From: Taishania pollutisoli
Lineage (GTDB): Bacteria; Bacteroidota; Bacteroidia; Flavobacteriales_D; Crocinitomicaceae
Assembly (NCBI RefSeq): GCF_014518315.1
Contig: NZ_JACVEL010000006.1
Span: forward strand, 88,165-152,164
Reading direction: 5' to 3'
Length of the DNA: 64,000 bases
The translations under genes and the position numbers were made by a program. Below the pieces are notes generated by a model. The model saw nothing but the letters and a program-made list of their open reading frames with translations, searched no databases and had not been told where the DNA came from. Positions 1-8,751 of this stretch are shown in pieces; position 1 is the stretch's first letter, and each line of letters begins with the position of its first letter.

Positions 1-558
1 GAAGAGAAAAATTTCCAGGTGGTGTTTGTAACTGCCTTTAAAGACTACGCAATCAAAGCATTCAATGCAAGTGCTGTCTATTATCTGTTAAAACCAATTG
101 ACATTGAGGAACTGCAAAGTGCGGTAGCAAAACTGGTTGAAACACGTGCGATTTATTCTGAAAACCCCGAAAATTATTCCACTTATTTCCGGTCATTGAG
201 AAATTTATCCGACAACCTGTTGCGCAATAAACCCAACAACAGAATTGCCGTTTCGCACACCAAGGGCTTAAAAATAATTGAAGATGATACCATTTTACAC
301 CTGGAAGCTTCGGGAAATTGTACAACGATTTACTTCAAAGACGGTACCCGCTACCTGGACACCAGGACGTTGAAAACCTATGAAAGCATCCTGGATGAGT
401 CCAAGTTTGCCCGTATTCACAAATCGCACATTATCAATTTAAAGGAATTGGCTGAATACCTCAATGAAGACGGGCATTTTGCCGTGCTGAAAACAGGGTT
501 GAAAATTCCTGTAGCCAGAAATCGTGTGACGGAATTTGTAAAAATGCTGAAACAATAA
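1..558 (+). CDS. LytTR-family response regulator, 5' end outside window
   Basis: DNA-binding response regulator of the LytT/AlgR type; 185 residues are visible and the reading frame is open to base 1, so the N-terminus lies upstream. The start is the second half of a receiver domain: VVFVTAF carries the conserved Thr (visible residue 11) and YYLLKP the conserved Lys (31). The phospho-acceptor Asp is therefore off the window. From about residue 75 a LytTR domain follows, with SHTKGLKIIEDDTILHLEA and RIHKSHIINL. Its stop overlaps the start of the kinase gene by one base (TAATG), so the two are very probably translated together and form a two-component pair. Targets cannot be read from the sequence. 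Confidence 0.93.
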   Translation, partial: EEKNFQVVFVTAFKDYAIKAFNASAVYYLLKPIDIEELQSAVAKLVETRAIYSENPENYSTYFRSLRNLSDNLLRNKPNNRIAVSHTKGLKIIEDDTILHLEASGNCTTIYFKDGTRYLDTRTLKTYESILDESKFARIHKSHIINLKELAEYLNEDGHFAVLKTGLKIPVARNRVTEFVKMLKQ

Positions 559-3485
559 TGAGATACCTGCTTTTCCTCGTTGCATTCTTTTATTGCTTTT
601 TCACCTTTTCCCAGCGTTCCTTTTTTAAAGCTTTTTCTACCTCTGAAGGATTGGCCCAATCACAGGTCACATCTATTTGCCAGGATAGTATCGGGTATTT
701 ATGGATCGGAACATTGGGGGGGATTTCCAGGTACAATGGCAACACATTCACAAACTACTCAACAGATAATGGACTGTTGAACAACCGTGTTAATGTCATC
801 AAGTGGATCAATGCTAAATTGCACATCGGACACCAGGGGGGAATTTCCATCATGGAAAACAATAAAATCCAGCAATTTCCCCTCGATAAAGAATTCAACC
901 TGGTCAATGTTACAGATGTTGTCTGTTACAACGGCACAATCGTTATCGCAACCAACGGAGAAGGACTCTTTCAGCTCAAAAATAAAAAACTGGTCAGAAT
1001 CCCACTGCTCCACGATGATCATTTATTCGTCCGCGACCTGCTCGAATGGAAAGGAGATCTGTACATTGCTACACGAGGAGGAGTGATCAGAACGGATAAT
1101 CTAAAAACCACAACCGTATTTTTAGAAAACAAGGAAGTCAGTATCTCTTCATTGGCTGTCTTAAAAAACAATTTACTGATTTCCACTTTTTATAATGGCT
1201 TATACTATTACAATAAGGAGCTAAATAAAATCATCGATACAAAATTTGAAACCGAAGGGCACCTCTTCAACCACATTTTGGTCGACTCGCGCAATTATGT
1301 CTGGATCAGCACGTCAAACGGATTGATCAAATTCAATGAAAAAGAATACGCATTCATTGACAATTCCGTCGGATTGCCATTCAACATGATCAGCACGGCT
1401 TTTGAAGATTCGGACCAAAACATGTGGCTGGGTACGCAGGGAAAAGGATTGGTAAAAGCCGCGCACGGCAACATCTTCTATTTTGATCAATCAACCGGGT
1501 TACCGTCCGACATCATTCTGAGCGGATTCCAAACGAAGGACGGACAGTATTACTTCGGAACAATGGACAAAGGCGTTATCAAAACCCGGGATTTTAAAAC
1601 CTTCCAGGTACTTCCCATTAATCCTACGGTTTGGTGTGCTATAGCGGATATTGACGGCAAAAACTGGTTTGGGACCAAATACGGTTTGTATGCAATCGAT
1701 AAAAACGACCAGTACAAAGTCTATAACCTGGAAGATGGCGCACCCGGATTTAAAATCACCGCGTTCTATAAAATAGATGCCAAATCCATGTACATTGGAG
1801 GTTCCCACGGAATTGTCAAATACAAAGAAGGGGAATTCATTCCGATAGGTTCAAACGGCGCATCCATCGGAACCATCCGAAACATCGAATATTACAACAG
1901 AACATTGATCGTCGGTACTGACATGGGGCTTTTCCAACTGTCAAAAAGCAATCGTTTTGAATTAATCGGACAGTTGAACAGAACCGTATATTCCCTTGCA
2001 AAAACAAGTTCCAACCGATTGTTCATGGGAACGGAGGACGGACTCTACGAATTACAACAAAACAACCAGATTGTCCGTATTCGTTTTTCAAGCGACGTGG
2101 CATCCAATTACATCAACTTCCTGAAAGCAGATGATGCGGAACTCCTCGTCGGTACGAATAACGGGGTGTACATCATCGATACGAAAAAGGGAGAGCGAAA
2201 TGTCAAACGGATTGCTCCTTCTGACGGATTGATTGATCCTGAAACGAACCTGAACTCCAGTTTTATTGACAAAAGCGGTAAATTATGGTTTGGAACAGCT
2301 TCCGGACTGGTCTTATTGGATCTGGAACAATTCAACAGGAAACGGGAACATGTCAACCTGCGATTGGAGAAAATCCTGCTCAACTATGAAGCATTTGATT
2401 ACACCGCTTTCGGAGGGAAGATCAAACGGGGAATCCCGCAACACATGCGCTTTCCCTACAATAAAAATAACCTTCAGTTTTACCTGGACGGAGTAGCGTT
2501 GAATAATTACGAGGATTTATCCTTTCAATTCAAATTGGAAGGGCTCGACGATACCTGGATGCCGGCTTCCAAAACTGCCTATATCACATTAAGCGGATTA
2601 CCGGCCGGTAGCTACACCCTTCATGCACGCGCATTGATGGAGGATGGCAGTGTCGTTGACCAGATCACCATTTCCTTTATTGTTAATGAAGCCTTTTTCA
2701 GAACCTGGTGGTTTCTCACATTGATTATCCTGATTCTCTCTATTGCCATCTACAGCTGGTTCCGTGTTAAAATTAAGCGGGAGCAAGAAAAGAATGAGCT
2801 CGAACGGACAGCATTCAAAGCCCGTTTGGTTACCCTGGAACAGCAATCCTTGAATGCCAGTATGAACAGGCATTTTATCTTTAACTCGTTGAACAGCATC
2901 CAATACTTTATCAATATTTCCGATAAATTATCTGCCAATAAGTACCTCACCAGTTTTGCCAAACTGATCCGGAAAAACCTGGATTCTTCAACGGAGGAAA
3001 ACAGTATGGTAACACTTGCAGAGGAACTGGAACGGATCAAATTGTATCTTGCGCTCGAATCAATGCGGTTTAAAGATAAATTCGACTATGAAATTGAAAC
3101 GAACCATGTAGACCTGGAATCGTTCTTGATCCCGGCGATGATGATCCAGCCATTTGTTGAAAACAGCATCATTCACGGTATTCTTCCTAAAAATGATTCT
3201 CAGGGAAAAATTAAAATCGAAATCAAAGAGATCGACGATTACCTTTCCATCAAAATTATTGACAATGGAATCGGTATTGAAAAAAGCATCTCTGAGAAAT
3301 ACGATTATGACGGTGATCACCGCTCGCAAGGCATGGAAATTACGGTGAAACGAATCGATTTGATCCAAAAAATATCAGGCCGGGAAATGGACTTATCCGG
3401 ACCCAACCAAATTCAGGATGAAAACGGAAATATACTGGGAACAATTGTTGAAATAAAAATTTCGTTAAATAATTTGGATAATTAA
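558..3485 (+). CDS. Propeller-type sensor histidine kinase (LytS-like)
   Basis: 975-residue membrane kinase. A signal peptide (residues 1-18, ending FTFS-Q) is followed by two-component-regulator propeller repeats to about residue 620, recognisable from repeated units such as DSIGYLWIGTLGGISRYN and DSDQNMWLGTQGKGLVK. A Y_Y_Y-like domain follows (about 635-705), then one membrane helix (about 714-737), a coiled coil and a His_kinase domain. RHFIFNSLNSIQYF contains the likely phospho-acceptor His772. The C-terminal ATPase shows PFVENSIIHGI (N box) and IIDNGIGI. The periplasmic propeller presumably senses an envelope or nutrient ligand, which is unknown. It overlaps the LytTR regulator gene by one base, so that regulator is its probable partner. 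There is no GHKL-only truncation; all modules are present. Confidence 0.93.
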   Translation: MRYLLFLVAFFYCFFTFSQRSFFKAFSTSEGLAQSQVTSICQDSIGYLWIGTLGGISRYNGNTFTNYSTDNGLLNNRVNVIKWINAKLHIGHQGGISIMENNKIQQFPLDKEFNLVNVTDVVCYNGTIVIATNGEGLFQLKNKKLVRIPLLHDDHLFVRDLLEWKGDLYIATRGGVIRTDNLKTTTVFLENKEVSISSLAVLKNNLLISTFYNGLYYYNKELNKIIDTKFETEGHLFNHILVDSRNYVWISTSNGLIKFNEKEYAFIDNSVGLPFNMISTAFEDSDQNMWLGTQGKGLVKAAHGNIFYFDQSTGLPSDIILSGFQTKDGQYYFGTMDKGVIKTRDFKTFQVLPINPTVWCAIADIDGKNWFGTKYGLYAIDKNDQYKVYNLEDGAPGFKITAFYKIDAKSMYIGGSHGIVKYKEGEFIPIGSNGASIGTIRNIEYYNRTLIVGTDMGLFQLSKSNRFELIGQLNRTVYSLAKTSSNRLFMGTEDGLYELQQNNQIVRIRFSSDVASNYINFLKADDAELLVGTNNGVYIIDTKKGERNVKRIAPSDGLIDPETNLNSSFIDKSGKLWFGTASGLVLLDLEQFNRKREHVNLRLEKILLNYEAFDYTAFGGKIKRGIPQHMRFPYNKNNLQFYLDGVALNNYEDLSFQFKLEGLDDTWMPASKTAYITLSGLPAGSYTLHARALMEDGSVVDQITISFIVNEAFFRTWWFLTLIILILSIAIYSWFRVKIKREQEKNELERTAFKARLVTLEQQSLNASMNRHFIFNSLNSIQYFINISDKLSANKYLTSFAKLIRKNLDSSTEENSMVTLAEELERIKLYLALESMRFKDKFDYEIETNHVDLESFLIPAMMIQPFVENSIIHGILPKNDSQGKIKIEIKEIDDYLSIKIIDNGIGIEKSISEKYDYDGDHRSQGMEITVKRIDLIQKISGREMDLSGPNQIQDENGNILGTIVEIKISLNNLDN

Positions 3486-3504
3486 AATAAATGCCTTAGT
3501 TTTG
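3474..3504 (+). promoter_or_regulatory. Bacteroidota-type promoter for the small lipoprotein gene
   Basis: TTG at 3474-3476 and TAGTTTTG at 3497-3504 are 20 bp apart and fit the TTG/TAnnTTTG consensus. The ATG at 3528 lies 23 bp downstream of the -7 box. The -33 element overlaps the 3' end of the kinase gene. Confidence 0.65.
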
Positions 3505-3527
3505 TTATGTAGATTCAATTTAGAGTT

Positions 3528-3791
3528 ATGAAGCGTTTGATTGTTTTTGGTAGTATCGCACTTTTGACAGGATTATTCTCTTCTTGTAAAAAAGAGGTTA
3601 TTCAGCCAAACAGTCGCACTGAAATTTCAGATTGTCCATCCGGAACGAATGCGAAAATGAAGAAAGCCGGAAGTGCAACCAGTGTAACAATTACAACTCC
3701 GGGAAATTCAGAAACAGGAGCTACAGGTGGTATCACGGATCCGAATGATGATGACTACAGTAATCGTAAACCGGCAAAAACAAAAAATTAA
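3528..3791 (+). CDS. Small exported lipoprotein, function unknown
   Basis: 87 residues. The N-terminus MKRLIVFGSIALLTGLFSSC is a lipoprotein signal with Cys20 as the likely lipidated residue. After it come KKE and a short low-complexity tail rich in Gly, Thr, Asn and Asp (GGITDPNDDDYSNRKPAK). No enzymatic domain is visible. It has its own promoter and is followed by a strong terminator, so it is a single-gene unit. I do not recognise a named family; small lipoproteins with acidic Asp/Asn tails are common in this group. Location is probably the outer or inner membrane, facing the periplasm. Confidence 0.75.
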   Translation: MKRLIVFGSIALLTGLFSSCKKEVIQPNSRTEISDCPSGTNAKMKKAGSATSVTITTPGNSETGATGGITDPNDDDYSNRKPAKTKN

Positions 3792-3812
3792 TACTTTTAA
3801 ATCATAGATTCG

Positions 3813-3840
3813 AAGCCCTCAAAATTGAGGGCTTTTTTGT
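3813..3840 (+). terminator. Rho-independent terminator after the lipoprotein gene
   Basis: A perfect 10-bp stem (AAGCCCTCAA at 3813-3822 with TTGAGGGCTT at 3825-3834) with a two-base gap, running into a T-tract. Confidence 0.88.
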
Positions 3841-3971
3841 TACGTTCTTTTATGAATCAGCATCATCCCCCTTTCAATCAACAATACCGGCACTTCAAAC
3901 ATTTCAAAAAAATCACAAAAAGAACATTCCTAACTTAGTCTGTAATTAATAATTACTACTAAGAAGTCAAC

Positions 3972-5519
3972 ATGTCTAAAGAAACACAGGAGCCATTATT
4001 TGAACTGATTAAATCACTTTCCAAATCAGAGAAAAGGTATTTTAAATTACACATATCCCGTCATTCTTCCAACGGAAACAGCAACTATGCAACTCTATTC
4101 GATTACATTGATCGAAGCGGACAGTACAATGAACAGGAAATTATCAGTCATTTCAAAAACGAACCCTTTCTGAATAATTTTTCAATTACAAAAAGAAGAC
4201 TTTACGACCAGATTATAACATCTCTAAACGGCTATCACAGTACAAACTCTGTCGACGCTCAATTATACAAAATGTTACAGGGCGCAACGATTCTATACAA
4301 TAAAGCACTTTATTCCCAGGCTACGAAGTTACTGAACAGTGCTTCTAAGCTGGCCGAAAAATACGAACGGCATACCGTGATACTTGAAATCAGTCAACAA
4401 CAGCAACGGTTGCAGGAAACTAAACATTACAGCTCCATCAAGATAGAGGAGGTAGAAGAACTTCAAAACAGAAGCAACGCAGCAATCAATCAACTTCAGA
4501 TTCAAACCGGATTGTGGTTCACAAAAAGTAAATTATTTATGGAGTTAAACCAAAAAGGACTGACCCGGGATGACCGGCACAGGAATAAACTGGAAGAATA
4601 TCATCACCAGATTAAGGAACAATGTCCGACAACTGCTTTATCTGTTTCCAATACCTATTTGTACAATCACATAGAAGCCGCTTACTATTTTGCGATCAAT
4701 GATTTTGAAAAAAGTATGGTTTACCTCTCCAACAATATCCGGTTGCTGGAAAGCAATCTCTTTCTGCTGGAAGAATTTCCAAACTATTATTTCGGAACAC
4801 TTTCAAATGCCGTCTACATCGCTGAGCAACTTCACCAACCGGAACAGGCAGATGCATTACTGGATAAGATTAAAACGTTTCCCACGGCTTACAACCTGCA
4901 CCTCAGTGATGACCTCACTTTAAAGATGTTTTTAAGTTCTTCCAGTATTGAGCTGAGCATGCTGACTTCAAGAGGTGAATTTGTCGCTGCGCGGGAAATC
5001 ATCCCGGTCATAGAAAGCGGCTTAAAATTACACGCAGGAAAGATTCCCATCCAAAAACAACTTTACTTTGCCTACCTATTTGCAGGGATTCATATCGGAT
5101 TAACCGATTTCAGCGGAGGATTAAAATGGATCAATACCATTCTCAATACTCCCAACATGGAAAGTAATGAAGAAATTGTTGCCTATACACACATTTTGAA
5201 CCTGATTGTTCACCTCGAACTAAAAAATGACCAACTGTTGCCTTATGCGCTGAAGAGTACACAACGGTTCCTGAAAACACGTAACAGGCTTCATACCTTT
5301 GAGCAGATCATCCTTCAGTTTATTTCCGGGTTTAACAGCTATAAACAACTCGACCAGCAGGAAGCCTGGGAAAAGTTACATGATGAACTACACAAACTTC
5401 GTAGTACAAACGAACCTGAATTTCAAAAGATGAAAACCTATTTTGATTTTGAAACGTGGGCAAAATCAAAGCTAACCAACAAACGGTTTGATGAACTCAT
5501 ACGTGAGAGAAACAATTGA
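3972..5519 (+). CDS. Hypothetical cytoplasmic helical-repeat protein
   Basis: 515 residues, no signal peptide and no membrane segments. The N-terminus (MSKETQEPLFELIKSLSKSE) is charged. The rest is almost entirely alpha-helical, with a TPR-like run of helix pairs from about residue 80 onward (ATILYNKALYSQATKLLNSA, YYFAINDFEKSMVYLSNN). I do not recognise a catalytic motif or a named family. It stands alone between the lipoprotein terminator and the bcp promoter. A role as a protein-protein scaffold is possible from the fold only; nothing in the context specifies a partner. Confidence 0.82.
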   Translation: MSKETQEPLFELIKSLSKSEKRYFKLHISRHSSNGNSNYATLFDYIDRSGQYNEQEIISHFKNEPFLNNFSITKRRLYDQIITSLNGYHSTNSVDAQLYKMLQGATILYNKALYSQATKLLNSASKLAEKYERHTVILEISQQQQRLQETKHYSSIKIEEVEELQNRSNAAINQLQIQTGLWFTKSKLFMELNQKGLTRDDRHRNKLEEYHHQIKEQCPTTALSVSNTYLYNHIEAAYYFAINDFEKSMVYLSNNIRLLESNLFLLEEFPNYYFGTLSNAVYIAEQLHQPEQADALLDKIKTFPTAYNLHLSDDLTLKMFLSSSSIELSMLTSRGEFVAAREIIPVIESGLKLHAGKIPIQKQLYFAYLFAGIHIGLTDFSGGLKWINTILNTPNMESNEEIVAYTHILNLIVHLELKNDQLLPYALKSTQRFLKTRNRLHTFEQIILQFISGFNSYKQLDQQEAWEKLHDELHKLRSTNEPEFQKMKTYFDFETWAKSKLTNKRFDELIRERNN

Positions 5520-5678
5520 AAAATTGACAACCTTCTACTCTGCTCCGCTTCATCTGTTCATTATAAAAAAACCATTTTTCCCTTTCTTTTTGAAGCTACG
5601 ATTCAACTGATTTACGTAATTTAGATACATATTCAATACTCAAAAGACGAATTAGTAATCATTTTTTTGATAAAAAAT

Positions 5679-5708
5679 TTGTCTTTTCAGTTTTTAACCT
5701 TATATTTG
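5679..5708 (+). promoter_or_regulatory. Bacteroidota-type promoter for bcp
   Basis: TTG at 5679-5681, 19 bp, then TATATTTG at 5701-5708: a full consensus match. The bcp ATG lies 38 bp further on. It sits at the end of an otherwise featureless AT-rich 227-bp gap (5520-5746). Confidence 0.8.
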
Positions 5709-5746
5709 ACTAAATTTTAATCAGAAACACTCCATCTTATTAACCA

Positions 5747-6223
5747 ATGAAAACACTAAAAATAGGAGAACGAGCACCTGAATTCACAGGGCTTGACCAA
5801 AACGGAAAGAAAGTCAGTCTGGCTGATTACAAAGGGAAAAAGCTGGTGTTATACTTTTATCCCAAAGACAATACCCCCGGATGCACTGCGCAAGCCTGCA
5901 ATCTTCGGGACAATGAAGAGCTATTAGCATCAAAAGGCATTGCCGTTGTCGGAGTAAGTGCCGACTCTGTTAACTCACATGGAAAATTCAGCAACAAATA
6001 CACTTTAAATTTTCCTTTACTGGCCGATACCGACAAAATTATTCTCAATCAATACGGTGTCTGGGGGGAAAAAAAATTCATGGGAAGAACATTTGACGGA
6101 ATCCACCGGACAACCTTCATTATTGATGAACAGCAAAACATTATGGCAATTATCAACAAACCTGATACTAAAAATCATGCAGAAGAAATTTTAAAAATTT
6201 TAGAAGAAAATCAAACAACGTAA
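5747..6223 (+). CDS. bcp: Thiol peroxidase, peroxiredoxin Bcp/PrxQ
   Basis: 158 residues, the usual length for the family. It reduces hydrogen peroxide and organic hydroperoxides in the cytoplasm using thioredoxin as reductant. The N-terminal part KIGERAPEFTGLDQNG is typical. The active site PKDNTPGCTAQACNLRD has the peroxidatic Cys46 and, five residues later, the resolving Cys51, the atypical 2-Cys arrangement of E. coli Bcp. GVWGEKKFMGRTFDGIHRTT is also conserved in the family. A consensus promoter lies just upstream, and recA follows after about 65 bp. A thioredoxin gene in the same window (44438) could be a partner, but it is not linked. Confidence 0.95.
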   Translation: MKTLKIGERAPEFTGLDQNGKKVSLADYKGKKLVLYFYPKDNTPGCTAQACNLRDNEELLASKGIAVVGVSADSVNSHGKFSNKYTLNFPLLADTDKIILNQYGVWGEKKFMGRTFDGIHRTTFIIDEQQNIMAIINKPDTKNHAEEILKILEENQTT

Positions 6224-6245
6224 AAAACTTACGTACTTCTGAATG

Positions 6246-6253
6246 CAACTTTG
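6246..6253 (+). promoter_or_regulatory. Possible -7 box for recA
   Basis: CAACTTTG matches TAnnTTTG at 7 of 8 informative or spacer positions and lies 36 bp before the recA ATG at 6290. No good TTG sits at the expected distance, so this is tentative. I saw no obvious LexA-type palindrome. Confidence 0.35.
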
Positions 6254-6289
6254 TATCACGATTTAAAACAAAATAAAAAACCAACGATT

Positions 6290-7336
6290 ATGGCAACAAA
6301 AGATTTGAACCAGGAAAAAATGGAAAAAATGAAGGCACTCCAATTAACAATGGAGAAGCTGGATAAAACCTACGGAAAAGGTACGGTGATGAAACTTGGA
6401 GATGAAGCAGTCGAAAAAGTAGACGCCATTCCAACCGGCTCACTAACATTAGATATCGCATTAGGTGTAAATGGGTTACCGAAAGGACGTATCATTGAAA
6501 TTTACGGTCCGGAATCATCGGGAAAAACCACACTGGCGATTCATGCGATTGCGGAAGTACAGAAACAAGGAGGGATTGCAGCAATTATAGATGCGGAACA
6601 TGCGTTTGACCAGTTTTATGCAGCTAAACTGGGAGTTGACATCGACAATTTATTAATTTCCCAACCGGACAACGGAGAACAAGCCCTGGAAATTGCAGAC
6701 AACCTGATCCGCTCGGGAGCAATTGACCTGTTAGTCATTGACTCCGTTGCAGCTCTTACCCCAAAAGCGGAAATTGAAGGAGAAATGGGAGATTCACAAA
6801 TGGGATTGCAAGCCCGTTTGATGTCAAAAGCACTACGAAAACTGACAGGCTCCATCAACAAAGCGAAATGTTGCTGTATTTTTATCAATCAGCTGCGCGA
6901 TAAAATCGGTGTAATGTTTGGAAATCCGGAAACAACAACGGGAGGAAATGCACTGAAATTCTATGCATCTGTTCGTATAGATATCCGGAAGACAAGCCAA
7001 ATTAAAGATGGTGAAGACGTTATCGGAAACCGGGTAAAAGTAAAAATCGTTAAAAATAAAGTTGCACCACCATTCAAAAAAGCAGAATTCGACATCATGT
7101 ACGGTGAGGGAATTTCAAAAATAGGTGAAGTAATTGACCTGGGAGTTGAATTAAACATTATCAAGAAAAGCGGTTCCTGGTTTTCATACGGAGAAGTGAA
7201 ATTAGGCCAGGGAAGAGATGCCGTAAAAACATTATTACAGGACAATCCTGAATTGATGGAAGAACTGGAAATGAAAATTAAAGAAGCTCTTGGTGCTGCA
7301 AATGTAGCTGAGCCTGCAACTGCAGCCCAGGAATAG
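6290..7336 (+). CDS. recA: Recombinase A
   Basis: 348 residues from the ATG at 6290. An in-frame TTG at 6251 would add 13 residues, but [10 protein letters not shown] fits the family better. RecA binds single-stranded DNA and ATP, catalyses strand exchange and stimulates LexA-type autocleavage. Walker A is GPESSGKTT (about residues 73-81); [23 protein letters not shown] (Walker B) and the L2 region ending in [17 protein letters not shown] are all intact. The C-terminus ends in a short Ala/Glu-rich tail. A perfect hairpin terminator follows at 7355, so it is transcribed separately from the yraN gene. Confidence 0.98.
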   Translation: MATKDLNQEKMEKMKALQLTMEKLDKTYGKGTVMKLGDEAVEKVDAIPTGSLTLDIALGVNGLPKGRIIEIYGPESSGKTTLAIHAIAEVQKQGGIAAIIDAEHAFDQFYAAKLGVDIDNLLISQPDNGEQALEIADNLIRSGAIDLLVIDSVAALTPKAEIEGEMGDSQMGLQARLMSKALRKLTGSINKAKCCCIFINQLRDKIGVMFGNPETTTGGNALKFYASVRIDIRKTSQIKDGEDVIGNRVKVKIVKNKVAPPFKKAEFDIMYGEGISKIGEVIDLGVELNIIKKSGSWFSYGEVKLGQGRDAVKTLLQDNPELMEELEMKIKEALGAANVAEPATAAQE

Positions 7337-7354
7337 TTGCAAATCGTTGGTAAG

Positions 7355-7384
7355 AAGCGAAACTTCAGAGTTTCGCTTTTTTAT
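7355..7384 (+). terminator. Rho-independent terminator after recA
   Basis: AAGCGAAAC (7355-7363) pairs perfectly with GTTTCGCTT (7370-7378) around a six-base loop and is followed by a T-run. Confidence 0.9.
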
Positions 7385-7428
7385 CTTCCTACAGAAAATA
7401 CGACTACTTCAACAAAAACCACACAGAC

Positions 7429-7788
7429 ATGACACACACTGAACTGGGCCGTTACGGCGAAGATTTGGCTGCCACACATCTACTGAAACAAGGATATCAG
7501 ATCCTGGATCGAAATTTCAGATTTAAAAAAAGTGAAATTGATATCATCGCATTCAAAAACAATGTTCTGACAATTTGTGAAGTCAAAACACGTGTAACAG
7601 CGGAAATAGGTGAACCATACAAAGCTGTTACACGCACCAAGCAACGACAGATTATTTCAACAGCGAATCAGTACATTCGCCTGAAAAATCTGTTCACGGA
7701 TGTTCAATTTGACGTCATTTCCATTGTTCACAATTCGATGCGAACTAAAATAGAACACATTCCGGATGCCTTTTCTCCATTGCTTTAA
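7429..7788 (+). CDS. YraN/UPF0102 family endonuclease-like protein
   Basis: 119 residues, the full family length. The restriction-endonuclease-like core is clear: GRYGEDLAATHLLKQGYQIL, then the metal-binding pattern SEIDIIAF and ICEVKTR (Glu-Asp ... Glu-x-Lys). The family is widespread, and its physiological role is not firmly established; a role in DNA processing or recombination is usually proposed. It lies between recA and an LD-carboxypeptidase gene in the same orientation, with a terminator separating it from recA. Start ATG at 7429. Confidence 0.88.
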   Translation: MTHTELGRYGEDLAATHLLKQGYQILDRNFRFKKSEIDIIAFKNNVLTICEVKTRVTAEIGEPYKAVTRTKQRQIISTANQYIRLKNLFTDVQFDVISIVHNSMRTKIEHIPDAFSPLL

Positions 7789-7825
7789 AGAAAATTTGTT
7801 TCTTTGAAGTAACGAAGTGAACAGC

Positions 7826-8722
7826 ATGAATGAACTAACGTATCTAAAACCTGGTGATTTGATCCAAATTGTAGCTCCGGCAAAAGCAATTGAAGAAAGT
7901 CATGTCGCATATGCAAAAGAGTTTTTCGAACAGCAGGGCTATCGGGTCGTACTTGGGAAACACTGCACAGGACAGTACAATTACTTCTCAGGAACAGATG
8001 AGCAACGTACAGAAGATATGCAACAGGCCATCGACAATCCGGATGTAAAAGCGATTATCTGCGCAAGAGGAGGATATGGAGTTGTCCGAATCATTGATCG
8101 GATTCAATGGGCCAACCAATTGAGAAATCCTAAATGGATTGTCGGATTCAGTGACATTACCGTATTTCATCAGCAATTGCAAAAATTTGAGCAAAAAAGC
8201 ATTCATGCTACTATGCCACTCAATTTTCGGGAAAATTCTCCCGAATCGTTGACAACATTACTCCAAGCGTTGGAAGGGAATTTATCCGGGATTGAATTCG
8301 CCGGGCCCCCCTTCAATAAAAAAGGAATCGCAGCAGGAGAGCTCATCGGAGGGAACCTAAGTATTGTTTACAGTTTGCTGGGAACAGATATTCAACCGGA
8401 TTACAAAGGAAAAATTTTGTTCCTTGAAGATGTAGGTGAACAACTATACGCCATTGACCGAATGTTTTTTTCACTAAAAAAAGCCGGGGTTTTAGATGCC
8501 ATCTCCGGGTTAATCGTCGGAGGAATGACAGATCTGAAAGATACAACAGCCACAACAATCGGAATGACACTGGAAGAAATTGTTCTGCAACACTTCCATT
8601 ATCGCACGATTCCCATCTGTTTCGGTTTCCCGGCAGGGCACCTTACTGATAACAGAGCACTGGTCCTGGGAGCCCGTGTACAATTTGAAGTTGATTCTTT
8701 CGTTAAACTAACATTCCGTTGA
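7826..8722 (+). CDS. LD-carboxypeptidase (peptidase S66)
   Basis: 298 residues from the ATG at 7826; a GTG at 7817 would add three. The family cleaves the L,D-bond between meso-diaminopimelate and the terminal D-Ala in muropeptide tetrapeptides during cell-wall recycling (LdcA), or hydrolyses microcin C-type peptides (MccF). The catalytic triad is visible as Ser109 in VGFSDIT, Glu201 in LFLEDVGEQ and His272 in GFPAGH; ICARGGYG supports the fold. There is no signal peptide, so it acts in the cytoplasm. MurQ at 19034 in this window also belongs to cell-wall recycling, but it is not linked. The substrate cannot be decided between LdcA and MccF types, although LdcA is likelier. Confidence 0.9.
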   Translation: MNELTYLKPGDLIQIVAPAKAIEESHVAYAKEFFEQQGYRVVLGKHCTGQYNYFSGTDEQRTEDMQQAIDNPDVKAIICARGGYGVVRIIDRIQWANQLRNPKWIVGFSDITVFHQQLQKFEQKSIHATMPLNFRENSPESLTTLLQALEGNLSGIEFAGPPFNKKGIAAGELIGGNLSIVYSLLGTDIQPDYKGKILFLEDVGEQLYAIDRMFFSLKKAGVLDAISGLIVGGMTDLKDTTATTIGMTLEEIVLQHFHYRTIPICFGFPAGHLTDNRALVLGARVQFEVDSFVKLTFR

Positions 8723-8751
8723 CAAGCGGATTCAACGAGTACGGTAATATA

